Source: Deroplatys truncata
Taxonomy: Eukaryota; Arthropoda; Insecta; Mantodea; Mantidae
Direction of reading: 5' to 3'
Assembly: GCA_030765065.1 (NCBI GenBank)
Contig: CM060990.1
Span: 285,785,341-285,849,340, forward strand
DNA length: 64,000 bases
Within the stretch, counting starts at the first letter, position 1. Every line of letters begins with the position of its first letter. The position numbers and the translations under genes are program-made. The notes under the pieces were generated by a model. The model had not been told where the DNA came from. It saw nothing but the letters and a program-made list of their open reading frames with translations, and searched no databases. Below, in pieces: positions 33,740 through 45,126 of this stretch.

Positions 33740-34437
33740 GCTAGGTATAATAGACTTAAAACCTAACTTTATGATATTCACAGAACATGCCTAAAAACAG
33801 AGGAAATTGTAGCAAATAATTACCATGGGTACATGCTAGGATCACACTGTTGTAGGCAGCAACACAAAAGTGGAGAGGTAGCTATTTATGTGGAAAATGG
33901 TATAAAGTTTAAAGAGATGGATTGTATTAAGTACAGAGATGAAATATGTGAATTAGCAGCAGTAGAGGTTTTCTTAAAAGAGACCAGTATAGTGTTAATT
34001 GGAGTGTATAGAGTAAAAAATTATTTTTTAAAAACATAAAAAAGCCTATTAAATACAATTCATAAGAAAAAGACAAGAGTATTAATAGGTGATTTAAATA
34101 TTGATATGATAGAGGAAAGTAATTATGAATCATCAATTGTAGAAATCTTAGATAGGCACAATTTAAGGATTTGTATAGAAAAACCCACAAGAGTAATGAA
34201 GTACTCTGAAACTTATATAGATGTTTTCATTAACCTCCCAGAAACAAAATGGAAAACTTCAGTAATAAAGGCAGGGATAGGCAATCATTTTGGTCAACTT
34301 CTAAAATTAAGCTTTGAAAAAGATAGTGCACAAATTAATTCTGAGTACAGGAGACAGATAAACAAGGAAAACTTAGCCTTAAAAAATATCTTGCAGAAGT
34401 TAGCTGCGAAGCGATATATGATACGAATGACATGAAC
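33740..34437 (+). pseudogene. LINE D endonuclease domain remnant
   Basis: The frames read KSGEVAIYVENGIKFKEMDC, then ICELAAVEVFLKETSIVLIG, then RVLIGDLNIDM (GDxN motif), EKPTRVMKYSETYIDVFINL and IGNHFGQLLKL (position of the SDH histidine). These are the usual blocks of apurinic-type endonucleases of LINEs. Two frames join near 34040. Confidence 0.72.
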
Positions 34438-36380
34438 CAAAAGTATGAGATTTTCAATAAAACAATTCAAAATGGGTTAGAAATGACAATGCCTTCTACA
34501 AGGGTTAAAATAAATGTAGATGGTAAGGGTAACAATCTTAAAAACTGGATGACGAAAGGAATAAAACTATCATGCAACAGAATGATGTTTTTAAACTCAA
34601 TAAAACAGCCAAATATGAGTGAAAAATCATTAAATTATATGGAAAATTATAATAAAATACTAAATGTAGTAATTAAAAATGCTAAAATGAGCCACAAAAA
34701 GAACAAATTGAAAAAGCAGAAAATAGAGGTAAAGTAGTATGGAAAACTGTAAATCAAATCCATAAAAATAGTAGTAGTATACAAATAGAAAATATTGAAA
34801 TAAATCATAAAAATAATAGATAAAAGATCTGAAACAAATATATAACCTATTTAATGACTATTACATCAATGTAGCAAGACAGCTAGCCTCGAAGCAAACA
34901 GCAATAAGTTGAATTCAAAATTAGTAACAGACCTGGCTCAAATTAATTCTATAGCGGTGTTCGAAGTAACAGAAGAGGAAGTTATTAGAGAAATAAGTAA
35001 ACTAAAATCAAAGAAATCTTTAGGTCTGGATGAAATATAAAATGAAATGCTAAAACACATTAAATATGAAATAACGGAGATAATAACTCATAATAGATGC
35101 TTCACTAATAAATGGAATATTTCCATATAAATTAAAAACTTGTTAGACCAATATACAAACAAAAGGAAAGCAAATTCAATATAGCAAATTATAGACCAAT
35201 CACACTATGCTCGGTGGTAACAAAAGTGATGGAAGGAGTGTATTTGAAGCAGCTACAGAAATATTTTGAAAAACAAAAAATTTATCAGAGTTGTAATACA
35301 GTTTTCAGAAACACAAATCCACAAGAGATGAGAATAATTAAAGCAAATGATATAATTATTAATGCTCTACATAATCATGAAATTGCAATAGCCATATTTT
35401 TAGATTTGTCGAAGGTGTTTGGCAGTATAAATATAAACATCCTTGTAAACACACTAGAAAAATATGGGTTCGAGGGGTTGTATACAAGTGGATTGTATCA
35501 TATCTAGAAAATAGATAACAGTGTGTAGAAATAAATTATAAAAATAAGGGTATGATAAAGAAAGTAAGATCAAACTTTGAATCCAACATGGAGTTCCACA
35601 AGGTTCAAAATTGGGTCCTTTTCTGTTTTTAGTGTATATAAATGAGCTTTTTGAAACAGTAGCAAGAAATGGAGGTATGGCAATTGGCTATGCAGTTGAT
35701 GCATCAATAATAATTAGAGATCATACCACAAGAGGTGCAAAAATTAAGGCAAATGATATGAAGATTTTAAAAGAATACTTTCTAAATTTGGATCTAGTAC
35801 TAAATGTTAAAAAGACAGCATGGATAAATTTCACATTAAAAGAGCAAGATATAGATTCTATTCACTCAAAGTAGATGGGAAAAGTATTCCTGAAACACAA
35901 GCCGCAGATTTTCTAGGTGTTATTACAGATAAATGTGTCTAAACTGACAACTATATGTATTGTACATAACAAAAACAATAAATAGGGGTTTATACATAAT
36001 GAAACAGGTTAAGAATAGCATAGACAATAAAACATTGAAGCAAGCGTATTATGTTTTTGTATATTCATATATAAAATATGGAATAACATTATGGGGAAGT
36101 ATTGCAGCTAAGGAAGTACTAAAATATTCAAATTACAATAAAAGCCCTAAGAATAATAGGGGAAACTGGAAAGAAAACACACTTGCAGGGAGACCATACA
36201 AAAAATACGGAATCTTAACTGTTCCATATATGAAAGTATCAAAGTATATGATATGAAAGTATCAAACATGTGCTACTCAACCAAAAAAACTAGCCAAAAA
36301 TAGTCATATACATGGTTATAATGCAAGAAATAAAGGTGATTATTACAGAACTGCACTTAGGAGAACATTAAATAATCGTT

Positions 36381-36901
36381 CATTAGAAAATTTAGGGAAA
36401 GAATATTATAATGTATTACCTAAAGAAATAAAAAATATAGAACAAAGAGAAATAAGCATCATCAAGAAATTTTAATAAAAAATGCATTCTACAGCACTGA
36501 AGACTCTTAGGTTAGATACAAAATAGAATCATAGAGTATATATATTGTAAAAATGTGTTTATATCTGAAATGTACTGTAGAAAGAGTGTAAATATATTGT
36601 AAACATACTTTTGTAGTAGGAAATGTAATTTTCAAGGTATTTTTCATTAGAAAATTTAGAGAAAGAACATTGTAATGCATTACCTAAAGAAACAAGAGAT
36701 ATAGAACAAAGTGAAGTATGCACAAACACCATCAAGAAATATGTAATTGCATTCTGCAGCATAGAGAGTTTAAGTTTAATACAAAATAAAATCAGTGTAT
36801 GTATATATTTTGTAAAAAGGTACTTATATTAGAAATGTAGTGTAGAAAGAGCATAAATATTGTAAATATTTTATAGTAGGAAATGTAATTATTAAGACAT
36901 T
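36381..36901 (+). repeat. Tandem duplication of the LINE D 3' end, ~264 bp unit
   Basis: Unit 1 begins CATTAGAAAATTTAGGGAAA at 36381, and unit 2 begins CATTAGAAAATTTAGAGAAA at 36645. Both then share the end of the ORF (ending in IKK) and the untranslated GTAGTAGGAAATGTAATT block. The divergence between units shows the duplication is old. Confidence 0.75.
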
Positions 36902-36999
36902 GTATATGAAGATTGTAAGAAATGCATTTGTAAACAAGCATTGTTATCTTCTGACATATCCTATGTATTTGGAACATATGGATGAAATAAAATGAAATG

Positions 37000-38339
37000 G
37001 TACAGTGTATTTATTCTTTTTGTGTTATATAATCTAGGTACTGTGTATACTCTTCATTCTTATGTCTTTGCAGGTCCCAATTGCTATACATGGGATTCGC
37101 CACCAGAGGTTATTAATGCTTACAACTGTAACATTTGACAAGCTGTTATTGGGGGTCTTCGCATATTAAGGCTCTTAAGACTCTATTCCCACCATTTGTT
37201 TTAACTCTGTTCCCTAAGGATTAGATTATTTTAATGACCATCACTAGTTACAGACCAAAATTTTCTGCAAGTGATTATAGCTACTCATACTCCTGCGAAT
37301 ATTGTTTCCACACCAGAAGTGGAGAAGTCTTCAATTCTCTCATTACAACCTTGACTGCAATTCTCTTTATTTCCAATACATTCCTTTCAGCTTAGTTCCT
37401 TATGGTTACATCTTGTTTGTTTCATGCACAATTGTTTTTTCTACATTACTTACATGAGGTTTAAGTTTTGTTACAGACTTTTTGGCTCCAAGCCACATTT
37501 AAACCCTGCATTCCAGTGAAATCCTGAAATCCTGTCACCCAGCCTGGATGCGGCATGATTTTTGTTACATCATCTCTTCAACTCTCTCAAGTTCAACCTT
37601 CTACAGAGCCTGCTACAGCTGCTACTCTGGTCACTGGCTGCAGGACGTCAAATGTCCAATAAGGAATTTTTTTTTAATGGAACAAAAAAAGGAACAACAG
37701 TAAGCATGTATGCAGATGACACACCTTACAAGTTATGTTTTCCATACCTTTTGGAATATATTTCTGTTGCCTTTGCATGCTTCACATACCCGTCACTTTT
37801 CTAGGGTTATGCATTTTATGTATTAAGTCTGTATCTGATATTATCCTTCTCTTCTTGAGTATGATATTACTTTTTTTCTAGGTTTAAGGTGTGACCCAAT
37901 ATGGCTAGATAACTAAGGTGAGCCACTCCGGGGTGTGGAGCTGCCATTGGCTGCCCGCCTGCGACGTAAGTGAGAGTGAAGACGAGTGCGCAGAATACAT
38001 ACACAGTGCAGTGAACACACTAAATTCCTCCTGATTAACTCCCAATTGTTTATTATTAGCAGTTCTTCCAGTTTTGTTTAAAAGGTATATTATTTCAGAG
38101 CTTTCTACAAACATTGTGGCATATACCATAAAGCAAAACGAATGGAAAGTGCATTACATTAGTAATATATTTACGTATAAACAAAACTACTGGAACACAT
38201 GCAGTACTTCAGCGTAAACTGTAGGTGCTACAAGAGATTCAAACATGCATCACTTTAGTACTAAAGGAAAATTTACAACTACTCTAAAGGAATCGCTAAA
38301 TGAATATGCTGGTACATTTTTTTTCTACCTGTGTTGCTA
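37000..38339. other. Intronic, no gene recognised
   Basis: A short GC-richer stretch at 37915-37990 contains GAGCCACTCCGGGGTGTGGA. I see no coding similarity. Confidence 0.4.
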
Positions 38340-39905
38340 ATCTCATGTTCTGGCATGATCTTTCTGTAACACTCAGGTGGGCATCAGTGATGTGATGAAC
38401 AATTGTAAGTTCTGCACTGTGTTGTGATAACAGATCCTGAATAACATCTTTTTTAAATACAGTGTTGTCTGGTAGAACAAACCCTTCATCCAGAAAATTT
38501 TTGCGTGGGAGCTTCAGGAGTTGACATCATAATACACCCAGATTTTCCTGGGTTTATCACTGGGGTTATAAAAGAATGACATTCAATGGGTTCCATACTA
38601 TCGAGGTTTTCCCTCCCATGTCACAAGCCACAGCATGTACTTAAATTTGGCAGGCTTCAATTTCAATAATGATGTTGTGAAGCAACTCTGATGTCATTGT
38701 GACATCAAAGTCATAGTATAAAGGCTGTTTCTACCACTTGGAACACACTCCTCGGACCCTGACCACCTAACATTACTATATGGACCCAGTATTATATCGT
38801 CTGACATATCATAGCAAATGCGAGAATCTATATTCATCTTGTCAAAGCTTATAACGGCTAGCTTTTCTAAGCCTTGAAAATGCATGGCCTGTGCCTCTAA
38901 AATATATTTTACCTCATTCATAATACCTGGTCTGCATTTGATTTTACGTATCCATTTTTGCAAAGTCGAATGAGCAGGCAGAGGAGTGTTTACTTTTCCC
39001 AAATATTCATACCCCTTTTGAGAAAGTGCTCTTAGTGCAATGGCATTTATTATATCCTCGGAGGACCATTTCACTCCCTTATTCCCACTTAAAAGACACT
39101 TTATTTGCCCTGGGGTGAAATATGTTGATAGCACTTCTTTTACCCTATTTTCCACAGCAACTCGTGTGACCTTAGTAGATGAACTTTGATTTTTTATAGG
39201 CACGGCAAGCTTCGAACCCTGAATTCTTTTAAGAGCAGTGTTTTTTTTTCTTTCAGTGCCGCCAAAGTAGCCACGTGTTTTCTTTTCAATACTTCAATCT
39301 CTTTCTTGAGGTTTTCTAATTCATTGTCACTATTTTCTATAACTGGATCAGTAATAGTGGCCTGATCAAGCTCTCTTTTCTTCAGAGATACAGAACCAAT
39401 GTTGGACAAGTCTCGCTTCCTAACAGTTCGGACCTTGTGCCACACATCTTGACCAGTAGAAACCTACAGAACGAGCCCAAACGTTTAATTATTACATTTT
39501 CTGCATATTAAGACAGCAATAAGTCCAGAATATATTATTCTGTTACAGGATATAAAAACGAAAAAGACATACTTGCGACATTCCACTTGTACTTGGACCT
39601 TCACTAAGTGCATCTCCATGTCAATTGGGAAAAAACTGCATCTGGGAGCAGAATTTTCTTAACCGGCAAACCTAATAGCTTACCTTTCAAATCCCATTTA
39701 TAGTCAGTAGGAAGAAAGTGCACTGAACATACGCGTAAATTATCAACTTTAAATTTGTCAGCACGCTTACAGTGAGACACCCACACGTGCTTTAGTTGCT
39801 CATTTTTTGGAAATGTATGATAATTTACACCAACTGTTTTAAAATGTAATTACGGCATTGTGCTACATCACAATACATTCTACTCTTAACGTTCTCACTC
39901 ATTGC
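38340..39905 (-). pseudogene. P-element-like (THAP9-type) transposase remnant with intron
   Basis: On the minus strand, MSENVKSRMYCDVAQCRNYI opens a THAP zinc-binding domain: C-x4-C at the start and CSVHF (C-x2-H) after KVDNLRV, followed by PVKKILLPDAVFSQ. A short intron (donor GTATGT near 39572, acceptor TGTAG near 39463) separates it from a coiled coil (ELENLKKEIEVLKRKHVATL). The P-type transposase region follows: KWSSEDIINAIALRALSQKG, then PLPAHSTLQKWIRKIKCRPG, then KLAVISFDKMNIDSRICYD, where the Asp of SFDKM fits the first catalytic residue, and DIILGPYSNV. Further conserved blocks (NFLDEGFVLPDNTVFKKDVI) reach 38360 with stops. A frameshift lies in the first exon. Confidence 0.8.
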
Positions 39906-40757
39906 ACACCGACTTAACACTTCAAAGCAGAGAAAACTGAATCTATATTCAAGAATCTAGTTTTAAATAAGTGTGGAACTTATTTGTTGAAGTGGGGGAA
40001 CTGACTGACTGAGTGATAAGGGACAATGCGCTTTTGTACATTTGTTGTTAAGTTGTGAAGTTTCCGCCAACATAGCAGGTAAAGTAGGATAATTTACCAA
40101 AACAGCTAAAAATATATTATACTTTCAAAATAAAGGCAGGAGCATATATTCCCTTCCGATGTATGAGTGGATCTTGATTTATTGCATTTGTACGTGACTT
40201 TTAAAACAAAGAAGAGCTCAGATTAATATCTATTGCCTTTTAGGCGGTTAAGTGGCATAATTATTTCAAAGGAAATGCTGTTTGCTCTTACAGCCAAAGT
40301 ATAATAACCTTTTTCCATCTACTTTGGTTCTGTAAAGGATTATATACCTGGGAAAGCTTGTCATTTTCAGGGAAGAATACCTTTGGCCTGCATCACTACA
40401 TCTATTTTCATGTGCAGACTTATGAGTCAGCTTACCTGCCAAAAAGGAAGTGCTTTATATTCCTCAGGAATGCCTATTAAGCAGCATAATTGTGAGCAGA
40501 AGCTATTTGAAGACCAAGTACCATATAAATACAGCCCGGATTCTGATGACATGTCATCTTTTAATTCTTGCAATAAAGGCCTTGCTTAAGTGTATACATA
40601 AATCCTTATCATGGGTTCCACATTAAGAAAACATATATATTTATTAGGTCATTTTAGGTTTCATGCCAGTTTCTATATTGGGTCATCTTTTTTTATATTT
40701 TACATTATTAATTTGTAATTTCCTTTCCTTTGCCTCTTTATTTAGTAATTTCCTTGC
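39906..40757. other. Intronic, no gene recognised
   Basis: Sequence upstream of the THAP start and up to the LTR element. No clear inverted repeat for the P-like element was found. One short plus-strand open frame near 40383 is unrecognised. Confidence 0.4.
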
Positions 40758-40761
40758 ATAA

Positions 40762-41860
40762 TGAAACGGCAACTCTAGGCCGAGCCCGAGAACTGTAATT
40801 ATAGATAATTTATTAATTAACTTTTATTGATGTTAAATCATACTATGTAAATATCTTTTTCTCATACTGCTTGTATATTTTAAGAAGGGTGATTTAACGT
40901 TATGTATCTATCTAGGTTACTAATATTAGTAGAGTTATAAATGGTTTAATGTAAATAATTTAAGCGCTATGTTAAAATACTGTCCACGACGAAATGTTTT
41001 AGCTACAGGAATAGTGCCTTCGAAGGCAGAAAACCTAGTTTTATGACCTCTCTTTGGTCGCAGTGCCATTATTCCTACAGCAAGGTTGTAACGCCTTTGT
41101 CCCTTTATTTGATAATTCGCCGTGACCAAGTGAGAGAGACAGATAGCTTAATGGTAAATGTAGGAAAAGCCGCGATTTATATTAAACTTGGACCAATGAG
41201 ATCCCTGGAAGTTTATACGAAATAGTTAGACGCGTCGAGTGGCGCTAAAAATGGACCAATAGGAAAGGAAGCAGCCTCAGAAGCCTGAGACTATAAATGG
41301 ATCTGTTTGGAGCAAATTCGGGACAGTTTTGTCATGTCAGTTTTAGCAAGACAGTTTTGTCATGTCAGTTTAGCATTGCAGTTTGTTTGACAGTTTTTGT
41401 CATGTGTGGTCAGGGAGAGATGCTGCAGGATGTGTGAGGTATCGCGCCAAAAAAGGGAATCAAGACAGTTTTAGAAACACACCTAAGATCCGCTACTTGT
41501 AAAGAGATAATAAGCATATTTAAACTTCGTGTCATATCCGCGCCGCATTTTAACAGCGGTGGACAGTATTTTAACAGCGGCAATACCAGTTTTGTATACT
41601 ACGTGTGTTAGTTAAATAAAAAGAAACGGCAGTGTCATCTTCTCATAACCAAAGCACGTCTATGTCCTCCTATATCACCACCCGAGATCTACGCTTTCCT
41701 TTACCGAGGATAAGTCCATGCTCCTATATAGTTTAAAGAAAACTACTGCAGCTAGCCGAGGATAAAATTGAAGAGAACCAGCACACTGTGAACTTCTGGA
41801 ACCAACGGGAGAAGCATCAAGGTAAGCCTACAACAACGGACAGAGGAGGTGACCGCCGCA
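40762..41860 (+). repeat. Left LTR of the deleted gypsy element
   Basis: 1,099 bp, TG...CA ends. It contains a TATA-like GACTATAAATGGATCTG near 41290 and tandem CAGTTTTGTCATGTCAG words just after it. It differs from the right LTR mainly by one ~20-bp duplication (the TTTTAACAGCGG block near 41550) and scattered substitutions. Confidence 0.85.
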
Positions 41861-41863
41861 AAC

Positions 41864-41880
41864 TGGCGCCATAACGTGGA
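41864..41880 (+). other. Probable primer-binding site
   Basis: TGGCGCCATAACGTGGA begins 3 bases after the left LTR. TGGCGCC-type starts are complementary to tRNA 3' ends ending in CCA and are common in gypsy elements. I do not assign the tRNA. Confidence 0.6.
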
Positions 41881-42139
41881 GCTCGAAGGGAAGACCAGCT
41901 CGAAGCTCAAACGGAGGACTAGGAAACAACGAATAGAGGAAGAATCTTCAGAGGAAAGGGGCACAGCAGAACAACATTACAACGCGAACTTCTAGTCTAC
42001 CTACGTGGGACAACAAAACAGCTGAGAACATCGCTTCTAGAAATTCACCAGGATTCGAACCCGGGACGCATCAATTAACATAGGAGAAAGTACAGGTTAG
42101 AACATTTATACAAAAACAAACAGAAAGGCATGCAGAGTA

Positions 42140-43189
42140 GTGACTCAGTTTTGTGAACACATGTTATTGAGAGGGGGTAAAGTCATTACTAGGGAGGTAG
42201 AACTTGCTAACGGAACCATGAGTAGGTCAAGGGAAGGTTTGGAAGAACTGAATAGGGAGGCCATTGTCAGCATAACACCACATGGAGAAAATATGGGTAA
42301 AGCAGAGGTAGAAGTTAGACTGGAAAGGAGACCACCGATTGAGCAGGTCATTGACGCAGGTCAAAACCAGCTGATAATATTCCTTCAACATTTGAGCGCA
42401 AAGATAGATGAGCAGAGTAACAAGTTAGAAAGAATCTTAGATGAGCAGAGTAAGAACTTAGAAAGCATATTAAATGAACGGGGTAAGATCGTAAGTGAAC
42501 ATAGTAAGAACTTAGAAAGAATCGTAAGTGAACAAGATAAGAATTTCGAAGGGAAATTAAAGAAGTAGAGTAAGGACTTAGAAAGAATCGTAAGTGAACA
42601 AGATAAGAATTTAGAAGGGGAATAAAATGAGCAGAGTAAGGACTTAGAAAGAAACTTAAGTGAACAAAATAAGAGTTTAGAGGGGAAATTAGTTGAGCTG
42701 ATGAAGGGGAAGTTAATAGAAACACTTGAAGGGAAATTACCGCAGACACTAGAAACAAAAGATCCAAAAACACTAACGGAAGAAGAGACGTTTAAGAAAG
42801 CTTTTGAAAGAATGTCAAAGAGGGCGCAGAAAAGAAAGGAGGAATTTAAAACAAAGAAGCGAAAGAAATGGTTGATCGAACTTGGAGAATTAGTATTGGT
42901 ATATAAAAAAAAATCCAGCATTCAAAAAAGAAAAAAAAAGGTCTAGCATTCAAAAAAAAAAAAAAAAAGGTATCATAGAATGGAAAATTTATTTAAAGGT
43001 CCATACCGGGTGATTATCATTTTTGGCTTGGATACATTTGAGTTACAAGAAATAAAGAATTCCAAGATCGTAGGGAGATATCATAAACAGTTGCTCAAAC
43101 CGTACAAATGTTTAGAGAATGAGAAGGGTGAAGAATGTAATGAAAATAATCAGGTTAGTTTTACTTTAATTGAGGTAGCAACCCTATGA
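42140..43189 (+). pseudogene. Gag-like coiled coil fused to integrase C-terminus
   Basis: A single reading frame with three stop codons (42566, near 42623 and 42944). It opens with a 142-residue piece having an N-terminal gag-like region (residues 1-80, RLERRPPIEQVIDAGQNQLI). A tandem coiled coil based on EQSKNLERI-type units follows. It then passes into TLTEEETFKKAFERMSKRAQ, KKRKKWLIELGELVLVYKKK, NLFKGPYRVIIIFGLDTFEL and VGRYHKQLLKPYK. These last blocks are the GPY/F-type end of gypsy integrases. The fusion point shows that the deletion removed everything between the coiled coil and the integrase tail. The slippery A-runs near 42910-42968 are duplicated. Confidence 0.78.
42407..42690 (+). 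repeat. Coding tandem repeat, ~36-60 bp units (gag coiled coil)
   Basis: Repeated GAGCAGAGTAAGAACTTAGA and AGTGAACAAGATAAGAATTT-type units encode EQSKNLE/EQDKNLE heptad-like repeats. At least six units are visible. This explains the mirror-image long open frames on the opposite strand, which are not genes. Confidence 0.75.
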
Positions 43190-43599
43190 ACAAGTAGTAA
43201 AGGTGATGAATAAAGATGTAAGGAAATAACTAAATACGTAATAATTATTATGTAACAGTATGTATGTAAATAGATTTAATTTTTAGAACTTAATTTAGGT
43301 ATTAGCGTATTTATTTGTGTTACAAGTTATTCGTGTGCGTGCAGTGTATTGTGCATAAGAATGCCTCTCGGAAAACCTGTTTTTAAAAGGAGAGGGGGAT
43401 GAACCATAGCAAAGTGTAAGAGTGAATGACCCAAATGTAAACACCACTGGTTTGTCAGAACCCTTGTGAAGGAACAGGTATAGCGAAGGGTCTCTGTAAA
43501 CAAAACAAACCAACAAAGACCATAATCAGAGGAATTATTCTGGAAAAGAAAATTGTATCAAGTGCTGAAAAATTTATTCTTTTCCAGAACAGGGCAATT

Positions 43600-44677
43600 T
43601 GAAACGGCAACTCTAGGCCGAGCCCGAGAACTGTAATTATAGATAATTTATTAATTAACTTTTATTGATGTTAAATCATACTATGTAAATATCTTTTTCT
43701 CATACTGCTTGTATATTTTAAGAAGGGTGATTTAACGTTATGTATCTATCTAGGTTACTAATATTAGTAGAGTTATAAATGGTTTAATGTAAATAATTTA
43801 AGCGCTATGTTAAAATACTGTCCACGACGAAATGTTTTAGCTACAGGAATAGTGCCTTCGAAGGCAGAAAACCTAGTTTTATGACCTCTCTTCGGTCGCA
43901 GTGCCATTATTCCTACAGCGAGGGTGTAATGCCTTTGTCCCTTTATTTGATAATTCGCCGTGACCAAGTGAGAGAGACAGATAGCTTAACGGTAAATGTA
44001 GGAAAAGCCGCGATTTATATTAAACTTGGACCAATGAGATCCCTGGAAGTTTATACGAAATAGTTAGACGCGTCGAGTGGCGCTAAAAATGGACCAATAG
44101 GAAAGGAAGCAGCCTCAGAAGCCTGAGACTATAAATGGATCTGTTTGGAGCAAATTCGGGACAGTTTTGTCATATCAGTTTTAGCAAGACAGTTTTGTCA
44201 TGTCAGTTTAGCATTGCAGTTTGTTTGACAGTTTTTGTCATGTGTGGTCAGGGAGAGATGCTGCAGGATGTGTGAGGTATCGCGCCAAAAAAGGGAATCA
44301 AGACAGTTTTAGAAACACACCTAAGATCCGCTACTTGTAAAGAGATAATAAGCATATTTAAACTTTGTGTCATATCCACGCCGCATTTTAACAGCGGCAA
44401 TACCAGTTTTGTATACTACGTGTGTTAGTTAAATAAAAAGAAACGGCAGTGTCATCTTCTCATAACCAAAGCACGTCTATGTCTTCCTATATCACCACCC
44501 GAGATCTACACTTTCCTTTACCGAGGATAAGTCCATGCTCCTATATAGTTTAAAGAAAACTACTGCAGCTAGCCGAGGATAAAATTGAAGAGAACCAGCA
44601 CACTGTGAACTTCTGGAACCAACGGGAGAAGCATCAAGGTAAGCCTACAGCAACGGACGAAGGAGGTGACTGCCGCA
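43600..44677 (+). repeat. Right LTR of the deleted gypsy element
   Basis: 1,078 bp, nearly identical to 40762-41860. A purine-rich tract (AAAAGGAGAGGGGGA, 43385-43399) that looks like a polypurine tract lies about 200 bp upstream rather than directly at the LTR border, which is unusual. Confidence 0.85.
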
Positions 44678-45058
44678 ATAAGTATAGAGTATATAAAGAT
44701 TTTTGGTTGTCTGGAAAGAGTTGCTTGTGGGTGGAGGGATGGTTATTGTCTGGAAACAGGTATAATTACTGTTATGAATTCATGTCCAAAATTAGGGACG
44801 AGAAGGTCAGTTTTCCCTTTTTTGCGTTAATATGTGTGAACAGTCAAGTTGCTATTCTTCTTATTTATGTATGGCATAGGTTGTGAAGTCCTTTTCATTC
44901 GCAATGAATATTGCATAATCTGAGTTCTCAAAAGAGTTAATGCTACACTGTTTTAAGACCTGTTTCAAAACACAATAAGTTAGAAAATTAATTGAAAATA
45001 TATTTGTTCTATGTTCTTGTTTGGAGAATCTGAAAAGCAAAGAAAATAATTTTCTTAC

Positions 45059-45126
45059 TTGTTTGAAGAATCTGAAAAGGAAAGTAAGAAAATATTTTCT
45101 TTTCTTTTCAGATTCTTCAAACAAGA
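45059..45126. repeat. Short inverted repeat (hairpin) next to a tandem copy of one arm
   Basis: CTTGTTTGAAGAATCTGAAA pairs with TTTCAGATTCTTCAAACAAG across an AT-rich centre. A direct copy of the left arm, CTTGTTTGGAGAATCTGAAA, lies about 40 bp upstream. Confidence 0.8.

Larger units (their letters stand above)
32659..36999 (+). mobile_element. Non-LTR retrotransposon copy D with coiled-coil/esterase-like ORF1, EN and RT
   Basis: A long, decayed LINE. The order is a coiled-coil ORF1 start (32659-33009), an SGNH esterase-like domain (33061-33420), an AP-type endonuclease (33740-34320), the RT (35200-35870), and thumb plus C-terminus (35960-36470). The 3' end is ATAAAATGAAATG. An esterase domain in ORF1 is known from CR1-group LINEs. 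RT motif A is IFLDLSKVFGSI, motif B HGVPQGSKLGPFLFLVYINE, and motif C has decayed from YADD to YAVD. The 3' untranslated region is partly duplicated in tandem. It is related to, but distinct from, copies A-C. Confidence 0.8.
40762..44677 (+). mobile_element. Internally deleted Ty3/gypsy LTR retrotransposon, two near-identical LTRs
   Basis: Two direct repeats of about 1.08-1.10 kb start TGAAACGGCAACTCTAGGCC and end GACCGCCGCA or GACTGCCGCA. ATAA flanks both outer borders (40758-40761 and 44678-44681), fitting a target duplication. A likely primer-binding site, TGGCGCCATAACGTGGA, follows the left LTR by 3 bases. The internal part is only 1.7 kb and holds a gag-like coiled coil joined directly to the end of the integrase. 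Protease, RT, RNase H and the integrase core are missing. The element therefore depended on another copy for movement, yet its LTRs are still very similar, so the insertion is fairly young. Confidence 0.85.

Noticed and set aside
37562-37804. Open frame containing VSMYADDTP, like an RT motif C
   Set aside because: Only about ten residues fit; no motif B or thumb block lies on either side in any frame.
42145-42921. Long minus-strand open frames opposite the gag-like region
   Set aside because: They are mirror frames of a coding tandem repeat and contain only repeated Ser/Leu/Phe patterns.
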